From: Gordonia alkaliphila
GTDB taxonomy: Bacteria > Actinomycetota > Actinomycetes > Mycobacteriales > Mycobacteriaceae
Assembly: GCF_023017165.1 (NCBI RefSeq)
Contig: NZ_JALKBW010000001.1
Coordinates: 1,798,001-1,862,000 of the forward strand
Direction: 5' to 3'
Length of the DNA stretch: 64,000 bases
Positions 55,623 to 64,000 of this stretch are shown here, piece by piece. Position numbers and translations under genes: made by a program. Under the pieces are notes generated by a model. That model was not told the origin of the DNA and searched no databases. It worked only from the letters and a program-made list of their open reading frames with translations. Numbering within the stretch: the first letter of the stretch is position 1; each line of letters starts with the position of its first letter.

Positions 55623-57155
55623 TCAGCGCAGTTCGCGTTTGAGGATCTTGCCGGACGCGTTGCGCGGGAAGGCGTCGACGAACACGATCGAGCGCGGCAC
55701 CTTGAAGTTCGCCAGGTGCTCCTTGGCGTAGGCGAGCACCTCGGTATCGGTCACGACCGCATCCGGGCGGCGCGTCAGGTAGGCCTTGCCCACCTCGCCG
55801 AGGCGGGGATCCTCGACGCCGACCACGGCCGCCTCGGTCACGCCGGGCACGCGCAGCAGGACCTGCTCCACCTCGGCCGGGTACACGTTGAACCCGCCGC
55901 AGATGTACATGTCCTTGAGGCGGTCGGTGATGGTGAGGTTGCCGCGCTCGTCGAGGACGCCGACGTCGCCGGTGTGCAGCCAGCCGTCCGGGTCGATGGT
56001 CTCGGCGGTGGCCTCGGGGTTGTCGAGGTAGCCGCGCATCACCATCGCGCCGCGGGCCAGCACCTCGCCGCTCTCGGCCAGACGGATCTCCATGCCGTCG
56101 TAGGCGCGCCCGCAGGTGTTGGCGACGGTCAGCGCGTCGTCGTCGGGACGGCAGGTGGTGATGAAACCGCTGGTCTCGGTCTGCCCGTAGGCGGTGATCA
56201 CGATGTCGATGCCGAGCTCGGACTGCAGGCGTTCGACCAGCACGACGGGCACGATGGTGGCGCCGGTGACCACCAGGCGCAGGCTCGACAGGTCGTACCG
56301 AGCGCGCTCGGGGTCGTCGAGGATGGTCTGGAAGATGGTGGGTGCTCCCGGGAAGACGGTGATCTTCTCGGTGTCGACGAGCCGCATCGCCTCGGTGGGG
56401 GAGTAGACGGCCAGCGGCAGCATGGTGGCACCGAACAGCAGGCTCGGCAGGATCCCGGCCTTGTAACCGAAGGTGTGGAAGAACGGGTTGGCCATCAGGT
56501 AGCGGTCGCCCGGCGTCAGTCGTCCGTTGGCGCCCCAGCCGTGCGCGCCGGCCACTGTGTGCCGGTGCTCGGCCAGTACGCCCTTCGGGGCACCGGTGGT
56601 GCCGGAGGTGAAGAGGATGTCGCTCAGGTCGTCCGGGGCGACGGCCTCGGCACGACGATGCGCGGTGACGATCGCGACGTCGTCGGCGCCGCCGAGGAAG
56701 CTGCGCCAGCCGAGCGCGCCCTCCGGGACGTCGTCCGACGATCCCAGCGGGACACCGATGACGGTGCGGTTCTCGGCGATCGGCGAGGCGAGCACCTCGG
56801 CGAGGCGGTTGATGCCCGCGAACTCGTCGGCGGCCACGACGACCAGTGCGCCGGAACGGTCGATGATGTCCTGCGCCTCGCTTACCGTGTACCGGGTGTT
56901 GAGCGGCACCAGCACGGCGCCGGCGTAGTGGGTGCCCAGCGCGGCGACCGGCCAGTGGTGGCTGTTGGGCGCCCAGACGGCGACGCGGTCGCCGGGCTCC
57001 ACGCCGAGGCCGACGAGTGCGCCCGCGAACGCCGCGACCTCGTCCGCGAGCTGGGCCCACGTCAGGTCGACCGGCTCACTCCACTGATGGTCGCGAACGG
57101 CGAGGTCGTTCGGCCACTGCGCACGTGCGCGATGGAGTGCGGCGGGTGTGGTCAT
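55623..57155 (-). CDS. fadD3: Acyl-CoA synthetase FadD3 (HIP-CoA ligase)
   Basis: An AMP-forming ligase of 510 residues. In mycobacteria FadD3 activates HIP, the steroid C/D-ring remnant with a propionate side chain, as the entry to final ring breakdown. The motifs ILFTSGTTGAPKGVL, ITAYGQTE, GWLHTGDVG, KDMYICGGFNVYPAEVEQVL and NASGKILKREL are present; the last two are close to mycobacterial FadD3. ATG 57155 is preferred because TATGCT about ten bases upstream fits a leaderless promoter and the KstR2 box would then cover the -35 region; a longer start at 57176 exists. It diverges from fadE30, as in M. tuberculosis. Confidence 0.88.
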   Translation of the reverse strand: MTTPAALHRARAQWPNDLAVRDHQWSEPVDLTWAQLADEVAAFAGALVGLGVEPGDRVAVWAPNSHHWPVAALGTHYAGAVLVPLNTRYTVSEAQDIIDRSGALVVVAADEFAGINRLAEVLASPIAENRTVIGVPLGSSDDVPEGALGWRSFLGGADDVAIVTAHRRAEAVAPDDLSDILFTSGTTGAPKGVLAEHRHTVAGAHGWGANGRLTPGDRYLMANPFFHTFGYKAGILPSLLFGATMLPLAVYSPTEAMRLVDTEKITVFPGAPTIFQTILDDPERARYDLSSLRLVVTGATIVPVVLVERLQSELGIDIVITAYGQTETSGFITTCRPDDDALTVANTCGRAYDGMEIRLAESGEVLARGAMVMRGYLDNPEATAETIDPDGWLHTGDVGVLDERGNLTITDRLKDMYICGGFNVYPAEVEQVLLRVPGVTEAAVVGVEDPRLGEVGKAYLTRRPDAVVTDTEVLAYAKEHLANFKVPRSIVFVDAFPRNASGKILKRELR

Positions 57156-57181
57156 CGGACTCGGCAGCATAAGCAAAACCT

Positions 57182-57195
57182 AGCAAATGCTTGGT
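57182..57195. promoter_or_regulatory. KstR2 operator between fadD3 and fadE30
   Basis: AGCAAATGCTTGGT matches the KstR2 consensus AnCAAGnnCTTGnT at all but one specified base. It sits 26 bp before fadD3 and 16 bp before fadE30, so one repressor dimer could control both directions. Confidence 0.82.
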
Positions 57196-57211
57196 AGGTT
57201 AAGCTAGCGAC

Positions 57212-58486
57212 ATGACCGCACAGAGTTCGTCGATCGACCTCGCCGATCGCAGTGTCGACCTCGGCAAATGGGCCGACGCCACGCCGGACGCCGCCGCCGT
57301 GTTCACCGCCGCGGTGCGCGACTGGCTCGCACAGAATCTGACCGGGAGGTTCGCCGATCTGCGCGGACGCGGCGGGCCGGGCAGTGAGCACGAGTTCTTC
57401 GCCGAGCGCCTGGAATGGGATCGGCATCTCGCCGCCGCCGGCTGGACCTGCCTCGGCTGGCCCGTCGAGCACGGCGGCCGCGGAGCCACCATCGAGCAGC
57501 GCATCCTGTTCCACCAGGAGTACGCCCGCGCGAACGCCCCGGCGCGCGTGAACCACCTCGGCGAGGAACTGCTCGGACCGACGCTCATCGAGTACGGCAC
57601 GCCGGAGCAGCAGGCGCGCTTCCTGCCCGGCATCGTGGGCGCCACCGAACTGTGGGCCCAGGGCTACTCGGAGCCGGGTGCCGGCAGCGACCTCGCCGGT
57701 GTGGCCACCTCGGCCGTCCTCGACGACGGCCGGTGGGTGATCAACGGCCAGAAGATCTGGACCTCGCTCGCGCACCTGTCGCAGTGGGCGTTCGTCATCG
57801 CCCGCACCGAGAAGGGTTCCACCCGGCACCACGGACTCAGCTTCCTGCTGGTGCCGCTGGATCAGCCGGGCGTCACCATCCGGCCGATCCAGCAGATCAC
57901 CGGCACCAGCGAGTTCAACGAGGTCTTCTTCGACGACGCGGTGACCGACGCCGACCTGATCGTCGGCGCGCCCGGCGACGGCTGGAAGGTCGCGATGGGC
58001 CTGCTGCAGTTCGAGCGCGGCGTCTCCACGCTCGGCCAGCAGGTGGGCTTCGCGCGCGAACTGGAGAACCTCGTCGACCTGGCGAAAGCCAATGGCGCCG
58101 TGGACGATCCGGAGATCGCGAGCCGCCTGCGTCGCGCCAAGGTCGGGCTGATGGTGATGGAGGCCAACGCTCGCCGCACCCTCGCCGGCGACATCGTCTC
58201 CGAAGCCGGCGCCGCCTCGGTGGCCAAGCTGCTGTGGGCCAACTGGCACCGCGACCTCGGCCAGCTCGCCATCGACGTGGTCGGTGCGCCCGGGCTCCTC
58301 GGGCCGGACCAGACCTCCGAGGGGCGCGTCAACGACATCTACGACCCCGAGCACGTCGAACTCGACGAGTGGCAACGACTCCTGCTGTTCACGCGCGCCG
58401 ACACCATCTACGGCGGCTCCAACGAAGTGCAGCGCAACATCATCGCCGAGCGCGTGCTCGGCCTTCCCCGAGAGGCCCGCCCATGA
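57212..58486 (+). CDS. fadE30: Acyl-CoA dehydrogenase FadE30
   Basis: A 424-residue FAD dehydrogenase. In the KstR2 pathway FadE30 acts on the propionyl side chain of 5-OH-HIP-CoA. The acyl-CoA dehydrogenase motifs QGYSEPGAGSDLAG, WVINGQKIWTSLAH and the C-terminal TIYGGSNEVQRNIIAERVLG are present. The ATG lies 16 bp behind the KstR2 box. The stop overlaps the next gene by ATGA. Assignment rests on locus order as well as sequence. Confidence 0.88.
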   Translation: MTAQSSSIDLADRSVDLGKWADATPDAAAVFTAAVRDWLAQNLTGRFADLRGRGGPGSEHEFFAERLEWDRHLAAAGWTCLGWPVEHGGRGATIEQRILFHQEYARANAPARVNHLGEELLGPTLIEYGTPEQQARFLPGIVGATELWAQGYSEPGAGSDLAGVATSAVLDDGRWVINGQKIWTSLAHLSQWAFVIARTEKGSTRHHGLSFLLVPLDQPGVTIRPIQQITGTSEFNEVFFDDAVTDADLIVGAPGDGWKVAMGLLQFERGVSTLGQQVGFARELENLVDLAKANGAVDDPEIASRLRRAKVGLMVMEANARRTLAGDIVSEAGAASVAKLLWANWHRDLGQLAIDVVGAPGLLGPDQTSEGRVNDIYDPEHVELDEWQRLLLFTRADTIYGGSNEVQRNIIAERVLGLPREARP

Positions 58487-59295
58487 GTTCCGATCGTCCC
58501 GTTTCGCCGCTGGCCACCCCGCCCGAGGAGATCGGCGGCCACAACCTGCTGGCCGGCAAGAAGGCCGTCGTCACCGCCGCGGCCGGTACCGGCATCGGTT
58601 TCGCCACCGCGCGCCGCCTCCTGCTCGAGGGCGCCGACGTGCTGATCTCCGACTTCCATGAGCGTCGCCTCGGCGAGACCGCCGAGACCCTCGCCGCCGA
58701 GTTCAGCGCCGATCGGGTCAGCACCTTCGTCTGCGACGTCTCCAGCACCGAGCAGGTCGACGCCCTGATCGACGCTGCCGCCGCGCAGCTCGGCCGCATC
58801 GACGTGCTGGTGAACAACGCCGGCCTCGGCGGCGAGACCCCGGTCGCGGACATGACCGACGAGCAGTGGGACCGCGTCCTGGACATCACGCTCACCAGCA
58901 CCTTCCGCGCCACCCGCGCGGCGCTGCGCTACTTCCGCGACGCCCCGCACGGCGGCATCATCGTCAACAACGCCTCGGTGCTCGGTTGGCGCGCGCAGCG
59001 CGGCCAGGCCCACTACGCGGCCGCCAAGGCCGGCGTCATGGCGCTCACCCGCTGCTCGGCGGTGGAAGCGGCGGACTACGGCGTGCGCATCAACGCCGTT
59101 TCGCCGTCGATCGCCCGCCACCCGTTCCTGGCCAAGGTCACCAGCGACGAACTGCTCGACGAGCTCGCCTCCCGCGAGGCCTACGGCCGCGCCGCCGAGG
59201 TCTGGGAGATCGCCGCGACCATCGCCATGCTGGCCTCCGACTACACCACCTACCTGACCGGTGAAGTGGTCTCCATCTCCAGTCAGCGCGCCTGA
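58483..59295 (+). CDS. ipdF: Short-chain dehydrogenase IpdF-like (steroid ring degradation)
   Basis: A 270-residue SDR. The nucleotide motif AAAGTGIGFATARRLL follows an N-terminal extension of about 25 residues. NNAGLGG, a Ser-containing NASVLGWRAQ and catalytic YAAAK (HYAAAKAGVM) follow. Position after fadE30 and before fadA6 equals Rv3559c; IpdF in that pathway oxidises the 5-hydroxyl of the HIP-type CoA ester. Function is by synteny. It is translationally coupled to fadE30. Confidence 0.82.
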   Translation: MSSDRPVSPLATPPEEIGGHNLLAGKKAVVTAAAGTGIGFATARRLLLEGADVLISDFHERRLGETAETLAAEFSADRVSTFVCDVSSTEQVDALIDAAAAQLGRIDVLVNNAGLGGETPVADMTDEQWDRVLDITLTSTFRATRAALRYFRDAPHGGIIVNNASVLGWRAQRGQAHYAAAKAGVMALTRCSAVEAADYGVRINAVSPSIARHPFLAKVTSDELLDELASREAYGRAAEVWEIAATIAMLASDYTTYLTGEVVSISSQRA

Positions 59296-59346
59296 CTTCC
59301 CAACCCTTCTGCTGCTGAATCCTGTTGCTACCGAGGAGCTTTCCTG

Positions 59347-60519
59347 ATGTCTGACACCCGCACTTCCGGCCCCCAGGCCTACATCGTCGACGCGATCCGA
59401 ACCCCGGTCGGCAAGCGCGGCGGCGCCCTCGCGGAGGTCCATCCCGCCGATCTGGGCGCCCACGTGATCTCGGCGATCGTCGAGCGCACCGGCATCGATC
59501 CGGAGGTGGTCGACGACGTGGTCTTCGGCTGCGTCGACACCATCGGCCCGCAGGCGGGCAACATCGCCCGCACCGCGTGGCTGGCCGCGGGCATGCCGCT
59601 CGGCGTGCCCGGCACCACTGTCGACCGGCAGTGCGGTTCCAGCCAGCAGGCCATCCACTTCGCGGCGCAGGCCGTGATGAGCGGCACCCAGGACGTGGTG
59701 CTGGCCGGTGGCGTGCAGAACATGAGCGCCATCCCGATCAGCCAGGCCATGATCGCCGGGCAGCAGTTCGGCTTCACCACGCCGACCGCCGAGTCGAAGG
59801 GCTGGACCGCGCGCTTCGGCGACGCCGAGATCAGCCAGTTCGTCGGCGCCGACATGATGGCTAAGAAGTGGGACATCTCCCGCCGGGAGATGGAGGAGTG
59901 GGCGCTGCAGAGCCATGAGCGCGCCTTCGCCGCGATCGCCGAAGGGCGATTCGACAACGAGATCGTGCCGGTCGGCGACTTCGCCGTCGACCAGTGCCCG
60001 CGCCAGTCGAGCCTGGAGAAGATGGCCACCCTGGACGTCCTGATGGAGGGCTCGGATCTGACCGCGGCGATGGCCTCGCAGATCTGCGACGCGGCGTCGG
60101 CCACCCTGGTGGTCTCCGAGGACGCGCTGGAGCGCTACGGCCTCACCCCGCGCGCCCGCATCCACCACATGACCGTCCGCGGCGACGATCCGGTGATGAT
60201 GCTGTCGGCACCGATCCCGGCCACCAAGCACGCACTCGCCAAGACCGGCATGTCGATCGACGACATCGACGTCGTCGAGATCAACGAGGCCTTCGCGCCG
60301 GTGGTGCTGGCCTGGCTCAAGGAGACCGGCGCCGATCCGGCCAAGGTCAACCCGAACGGCGGCGGTATCGCGCTCGGCCATCCGCTCGGCGCGACCGGCG
60401 CCAAGCTGTTCGCCACCATGCTCAACGAGCTCGAGCGCACCGGCGGCCGCTTCGGTCTGCAGACCATGTGCGAGGGCGGCGGCACCGCCAACGTGACCAT
60501 CATCGAGCGGCTCGGCTGA
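59347..60519 (+). CDS. fadA6: Thiolase FadA6
   Basis: A 390-residue thiolase of the KstR2 regulon that cleaves a ketoacyl-CoA during the last steroid ring steps. The Cys nucleophile is in DRQCGSSQQAIHF, the His in IALGHPLGATGAK, and the second Cys in TMCEGGGTANVTII. The preceding ATTGAGGAGC-like leader (GAGGAGCTTTCCTG) gives a good ribosome site. In M. tuberculosis fadA6 (Rv3556c) is next to kstR2; here an aldehyde dehydrogenase gene lies between. Confidence 0.9.
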   Translation: MSDTRTSGPQAYIVDAIRTPVGKRGGALAEVHPADLGAHVISAIVERTGIDPEVVDDVVFGCVDTIGPQAGNIARTAWLAAGMPLGVPGTTVDRQCGSSQQAIHFAAQAVMSGTQDVVLAGGVQNMSAIPISQAMIAGQQFGFTTPTAESKGWTARFGDAEISQFVGADMMAKKWDISRREMEEWALQSHERAFAAIAEGRFDNEIVPVGDFAVDQCPRQSSLEKMATLDVLMEGSDLTAAMASQICDAASATLVVSEDALERYGLTPRARIHHMTVRGDDPVMMLSAPIPATKHALAKTGMSIDDIDVVEINEAFAPVVLAWLKETGADPAKVNPNGGGIALGHPLGATGAKLFATMLNELERTGGRFGLQTMCEGGGTANVTIIERLG

Positions 60520-60644
60520 GCGCTCGATCGGGACCCGTAACAGGACTTATGTGATCTGCTTCATGCCTGCGGTAGCATGAGAGACGAAGGCACTGTTTTG
60601 TCCCAGGGCCTCACTATCAATCACGGGGAAACGTGGAGGGTCGA

Positions 60645-62153
60645 ATGACCAAGCCTGCAGATGTGACCGTGCGCGCCGGAGACAAGGTGTCTTCTGAGGC
60701 GCACACCATGACCGAACTGCTCGAGATTCAGCGAGCCGCATTCCTGCGGGACGGCATTCCCGACGTGCGCACGCGCGTCGACCGGATCAACCGTCTCGGC
60801 CAGCTGCTGCTCGACAACGAGAAAGCGATCTGCGAGGCGCTCGACGCGGACTTCGGCACCCGCCCGCGCGAGCTGTCGGTGGCCGCCGACATCGCCGGCA
60901 CCATGATCGACCTCACTCACCAGCGTCGCCACGTGGCCGAGTGGATGGCCGAGACCAACGTCGCCAAGCTGCAGGGCATGCTGGGCTTCAAGCAGCGTCT
61001 GCGCCACGACCCGCTCGGCGTGGTCGGCGTGATGGGGCCGTGGAACTTCCCGCTGAACCTGACCTTCGTGCCCGCCGGTTCCGCGTTCGCCGCCGGTAAC
61101 CGCGTCCTGATGCGCCCGTCGTCGATCACCGCGAAGACCACCGATCTGATCGCGAGCCTGGCACCGGACTACTTCAACGTCGACGAGCTCGCGGTGATCA
61201 CCAGCAAGCACGGCGGCGGTTCGGAGTTCGCCAAGCTCGACGTGGACCACATGTTTTTCACCGGCTCGCCCGAGGTGGGCGCCTCGGTGGCGCAGGAGGC
61301 GGCCAAGCGGCTAACCCCGGTCACCCTGGAGCTCGGCGGCAAGAACCCGGCCGTCGTGGACCCGGACACCGACATCACCGAGGCGGCCAACTTCCTGGCC
61401 GACGCTCGCATGATCAACGGCGGCCAGGTGTGCCTGTGCCCGGACTACGTCTTCGTGCCCGAGGGCAAGGTCGGCGAGTTCACCGAGAAGGTGCTCGCGC
61501 GCTGGACCGCGAACTACCCGACGATCGTCGAGAATTCGCAGTACACGTCGACCATCAACGACAAGAACTACCAGCGCATCGTCGGCCTGATCGACGACGC
61601 GGTGGAGCTCGGCGCCACCAAACACCAGGTCGCGCCCGCCGGTGAGGAATTGCCGAACGCGGCCAAGCGGAAGATCGCCCCGACGCTGCTGACCGACGTC
61701 AAGGCCGGCATGAAGATCGAAGAGGACGAGGTCTTCGGTCCGGTGCTGACGGTGTATCCGTACCGCGCGCTGTCCGAAGCGGTCGACAAGATCAACGCGG
61801 CCGGCCACCCGCTGACCCTGTACTGGGTCGGCAAGGACAACGAGAACCTGCAGTACATCGCCGACCACACCCGCAGCGGTTCGATCAGCGGCAACGACTT
61901 CGGTCTGCACCTGGTCTCCGGTGGCCTGCCGTTCGGCGGCGTCGGCCGCTCGGGCATGGGCAACTACCACGGCGAGTTCGGGTTCCGGACCTTCAGTCAT
62001 CCGCGTGCGGTGACGGTCTCGACCCTGCCGATCAAGTTCGCCGAGGTCATGGCGGCGCCGTTCACCAAGAGCGACGTCCGGATGACCAACGGCCAGCTGA
62101 AGTTCTGGAAGTTCCTGAACGGACGCGCGTCGCGCAAGTCGGCCCGCGGCTGA
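60645..62153 (+). CDS. Aldehyde dehydrogenase (coniferyl-aldehyde/class 3 type)
   Basis: A 502-residue NAD(P)-dependent aldehyde dehydrogenase of the short, class-3-like group. GPWNFPLNLTF starts the cofactor domain, FTGSPEVGASVAQEA binds the dinucleotide, ELGGKNPAVV holds the general base, and the active Cys is in NGGQVCLCPDYVF. The PFGGVGRSGMGNYHGEFGF end is standard. GGAGGG lies before ATG 60645. The 125-bp gap after fadA6 suggests its own promoter. It is not part of the known KstR2 gene set, so its link to steroid breakdown is open. Confidence 0.9.
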   Translation: MTKPADVTVRAGDKVSSEAHTMTELLEIQRAAFLRDGIPDVRTRVDRINRLGQLLLDNEKAICEALDADFGTRPRELSVAADIAGTMIDLTHQRRHVAEWMAETNVAKLQGMLGFKQRLRHDPLGVVGVMGPWNFPLNLTFVPAGSAFAAGNRVLMRPSSITAKTTDLIASLAPDYFNVDELAVITSKHGGGSEFAKLDVDHMFFTGSPEVGASVAQEAAKRLTPVTLELGGKNPAVVDPDTDITEAANFLADARMINGGQVCLCPDYVFVPEGKVGEFTEKVLARWTANYPTIVENSQYTSTINDKNYQRIVGLIDDAVELGATKHQVAPAGEELPNAAKRKIAPTLLTDVKAGMKIEEDEVFGPVLTVYPYRALSEAVDKINAAGHPLTLYWVGKDNENLQYIADHTRSGSISGNDFGLHLVSGGLPFGGVGRSGMGNYHGEFGFRTFSHPRAVTVSTLPIKFAEVMAAPFTKSDVRMTNGQLKFWKFLNGRASRKSARG

Positions 62154-62165
62154 CGATCGCTGTCC

Positions 62166-62200
62166 CGGCGCCCCGGCGAGTACTGCTCGCCGGGGCGCCG
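62166..62200. terminator. Hairpin after the aldehyde dehydrogenase gene
   Basis: Perfect 15-base arms (CGGCGCCCCGGCGAG and inverse) with loop TACTG, 12 bp after the stop. It separates this gene from kstR2. Confidence 0.85.
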
Positions 62201-62235
62201 TGCTGTCCAGTTCCGGGCTCGTCTCCGCGATCCCA

Positions 62236-62249
62236 AGCAAGCACTTGCT
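62236..62249. promoter_or_regulatory. KstR2 operator upstream of kstR2
   Basis: AGCAAGCACTTGCT matches the consensus AnCAAGnnCTTGnT at every specified base and is itself a near-perfect dyad. Lying 28 bp before the kstR2 ATG, it implies autorepression. Confidence 0.87.
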
Positions 62250-62277
62250 AGGGTAGGAGGCAAAGGGAGGTGTGCTC

Positions 62278-62877
62278 ATGGCGGGAAAGACGACCACCGG
62301 CGGATCGCGTCGCGACGAACTACTCGGCATCGCGGGCGAACTGTTCGCCGATCGGGGCCTGCGCTCGACGACGGTCCGCGACATCGCCGATGCCGCGGGC
62401 ATCCTCTCGGGCAGCCTGTACCACCACTTCGACTCCAAGGAGTCGATGGTCGATGAGCTGCTCCGCGGCTTCCTGGACGAGCTGTTCGAGCGCTACCGCA
62501 CCATCTCCGAGGCCGGCCTGTCGGCGGCTGACGCGTTGCGCCAGTTGGTGATCGCGTCGTTCGAGTCGATCGATGCGCGGCACACGGCGGTGGCCATCTA
62601 CCAGAACGAGGCGCGGCAGCTGGCCGGCCAGGAGCGCTTCGAGTACATCGGTGAGCGCAACGTCGAGTTCCGTCACCTGTGGGAATCGGTGCTGCGACGG
62701 GGCGTCGACGACGGTGAGTTCCGGGCCGATCTCGACGTCGACCTGGTCTACCGCTTCCTGCGCGACACCGTCTGGGTGGCCGTGCGCTGGTACCGGCCCG
62801 GCGGCGGCAAGCCGGTGGACCTGGTGGCCGATCAGTATCTGTCGGTGGTGCTCGACGGAATCCTGCCCCGCCCGTGA
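62278..62877 (+). CDS. kstR2: TetR-family repressor KstR2
   Basis: A 199-residue repressor of the steroid C/D-ring genes, released by HIP-CoA in mycobacteria. The DNA-binding part LRSTTVRDIADAAGILSGSL followed by YHHFDSKESMVDELLRGFL is nearly the same as mycobacterial KstR2. The end (DLDVDLVYRFLRDTVWVAVR) also agrees. GGGAGG lies 7 bp before ATG 62278; GTG 62272 is less likely. It has its own operator box and a hairpin terminator before it. Confidence 0.92.
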   Translation: MAGKTTTGGSRRDELLGIAGELFADRGLRSTTVRDIADAAGILSGSLYHHFDSKESMVDELLRGFLDELFERYRTISEAGLSAADALRQLVIASFESIDARHTAVAIYQNEARQLAGQERFEYIGERNVEFRHLWESVLRRGVDDGEFRADLDVDLVYRFLRDTVWVAVRWYRPGGGKPVDLVADQYLSVVLDGILPRP

Positions 62878-62954
62878 CAGTTCGGTTAATCACAATTTAC
62901 TGATTAGTGGCTGTACTCGCGCGTAGGTTTGTGAGACAGCGCATACTGGGCCGC

Positions 62955-64000
62955 ATGAGTGAACACGCCGCTGCAATCAGCACCCAGATCGACGACTGGC
63001 TCGCGGTCTACGACACCGCCGACTCCGACGCGGCCTACCTCCTCGTCGACCGGCACGACCCCGCCCGCGTCGCCTTCACCCAGATCGAGGTGGGCGCCGA
63101 CGGAGAACTGCTCACCGAAGACCTCACCTACGGGCAGCTCGCCGACCAGTCGCGGCGCCTCGCGACCGCGCTCGCGGCGCGCGGGATCGGCCGCGGCGAC
63201 ACCGTCGGCGTGCTGATGGGTAAGCGGTCCGAGCTCGTGGTGTCGCTGCTGGCGATCGCCCGCCTCGGCGCGGTCTACATTCCCCTGTTCACCGCCTTCG
63301 CCACCCCGGCCATCGAGATGCGACTGACCGGCGGCGCCGCGAAGCTCGTGATCACCGAACCCAGCCAGGTGGACAAGGTCAAGGGTCTCGAGGGCGTCGA
63401 GACGCTGGTGGCCGGACCCGAGTTCGACGCGCTCATCGCCGACAGCGAGCCGCTCGCGGAGTCGGTCGCCGTGGGCGGCGACGGCATGCTGGTGCTGCTG
63501 TTCACCAGCGGTACCACCGGCAACCCGAAGGGCGTGCCGGTGCCGGTGCGCGCACTGGCCGGCTTCCACGCGTACATGCACTACGGCCTGGACGTGTCCG
63601 ACGACGACGTCTACTGGAACGCCGCCGACCCCGGCTGGGCCTACGGCCTCTACTACGGCATCCTCGGTCCGCTGGCCATCGGCCAGCGGAACCTGCTGCT
63701 GCACGCGGGCTTCTCGCCGGAGGTCTTCGTCAAGGTCCTCGGCGAGCTCGGCGTCACCAACCTGGCGTCGGCGCCGACGGTGTACCGCAGCCTGTCCAAC
63801 AACCCGTCGATCACCGGCTTCGGCCTGCGTCGCGCGTCGTCGGCGGGTGAGCCGCTGACGCCCGACGTGGTGTCGTGGGCGGTCGGCGCGCTGGGCTGCG
63901 AGGTCCGCGACCATTACGGCCAGACCGAGCACGGCATGTTCATCAACAACCACTGGCACGACGACGTGCGCAAGCCGGTGATTCCCGGCTCGATGGGCTT
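62955..64000 (+). CDS. Acyl-CoA synthetase (acetyl/propionyl/medium-chain type), 3' end outside window
   Basis: The first 348 residues of an AMP-forming ligase. LLFTSGTTGNPKGVPVPVRA is the nucleotide loop, AADPGWAYGLYYGILGPL is typical of the acetyl-CoA-synthetase/MACS branch, and DHYGQTEHG is the adenine-binding motif. The C-terminal lid with the catalytic Lys is not included. It begins 77 bp after kstR2 and may be read from the same promoter or its own; the substrate is unknown. The frame is intact to the window edge. Confidence 0.88.
   Translation, partial: MSEHAAAISTQIDDWLAVYDTADSDAAYLLVDRHDPARVAFTQIEVGADGELLTEDLTYGQLADQSRRLATALAARGIGRGDTVGVLMGKRSELVVSLLAIARLGAVYIPLFTAFATPAIEMRLTGGAAKLVITEPSQVDKVKGLEGVETLVAGPEFDALIADSEPLAESVAVGGDGMLVLLFTSGTTGNPKGVPVPVRALAGFHAYMHYGLDVSDDDVYWNAADPGWAYGLYYGILGPLAIGQRNLLLHAGFSPEVFVKVLGELGVTNLASAPTVYRSLSNNPSITGFGLRRASSAGEPLTPDVVSWAVGALGCEVRDHYGQTEHGMFINNHWHDDVRKPVIPGSMG

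Noticed and set aside
58408-60381. 657-codon minus-strand frame over ipdF and fadA6
   Set aside because: It is a shadow of two clear plus-strand genes in the KstR2 operon, with no recognisable motif.
60520-60644. KstR2 box before the aldehyde dehydrogenase gene
   Set aside because: I looked for AnCAAGnnCTTGnT in the gap and found no match; the gene is probably not directly under KstR2.

Overview
The window is high-G+C DNA from an actinobacterium of the order Mycobacteriales, most likely Gordonia or a close relative. The reasons are the uniform GTG/ATG starts with GC-ending codons, several probable leaderless transcripts, an MspA-type porin (a protein of mycolic-acid outer membranes), a complete KstR2 steroid-catabolism locus, and long stretches that keep the gene order of Mycobacterium tuberculosis (purA-Rv0358-Rv0359-Rv0360; Rv0390-metZ; Rv3624c-Rv3628; ftsH-folEPBK-...-panCD-coaX-...-lysS; kstR2-fadA6-ipdF-fadE30-fadD3). 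The genus is an inference from protein style and synteny; no search was run. No rRNA, tRNA, CRISPR array, transposase or prophage gene was recognised.

Layout. 1-9.8 kb: purine and metal housekeeping: an acidic Ala/Pro-rich protein (partial), DUF3151, a FUSC-type membrane protein, a zinc-type CDF exporter with a palindromic operator, a site-2 protease pair, purA, a membrane class III adenylate cyclase and purT. The purT gene carries several apparent single-base losses at both ends. 9.8-15.4 kb: a minus-strand acyl-CoA ligase / SDR / maleylpyruvate-isomerase-like / aldehyde dehydrogenase cluster with a divergent AraC regulator. The SDR and the dehydrogenase have lost N-terminal coding sequence and carry frameshifts. 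15.3-18.3 kb: a three-gene FecCD-type siderophore importer behind an iron box. 18.4-25.5 kb: a secreted protein, fprA, a rhodanese-metZ operon behind a probable leaderless promoter, isochorismate synthase, and a cysteine-desulfurase-like gene behind a SAM-I/IV-type riboswitch. 25.6-37.2 kb: ppa, dacB, a DUF2342 metallopeptidase, tilS, hpt, ftsH, the folate operon folE-folP-folB-folK, DUF3180, and a Tyr/Gln/Glu-repeat membrane protein.

37.2-42.6 kb is the most accessory-looking stretch. It lies between the Rv3604c-like and Rv3603c-like genes, which are neighbours in M. tuberculosis. It holds two related leader regions that share a 13-bp palindrome, one before a 30-codon membrane micro-ORF and one before an MspA-family porin gene. 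After these comes a large nSTAND ATPase with a WD40 C-terminus, split in two at an ATGA overlap in the middle of its first propeller. 42.7-45.8 kb returns to housekeeping (DUF2520, panC, panD, coaX). 45.8-49.3 kb: a TetR-controlled thiolase / acyl-CoA dehydrogenase / MaoC operon with a palindromic operator. 49.3-55.6 kb: a Tat-exported phosphoesterase, a cysteine-rich leader ORF before a rhodanese-like gene, lysS, an aminoglycoside-phosphotransferase/kinase fusion and a GAP/SfLAP membrane protein. 55.6-62.9 kb: the KstR2 regulon for the last steroid rings (fadD3, fadE30, ipdF, fadA6, an aldehyde dehydrogenase, kstR2) with two recognisable KstR2 boxes. The window ends inside another acyl-CoA synthetase.

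Together the genes describe a soil-type actinobacterium with core nucleotide, folate, pantothenate and tRNA functions, several acyl-CoA degradation modules under separate regulators, and sulfur- and iron-responsive control elements.
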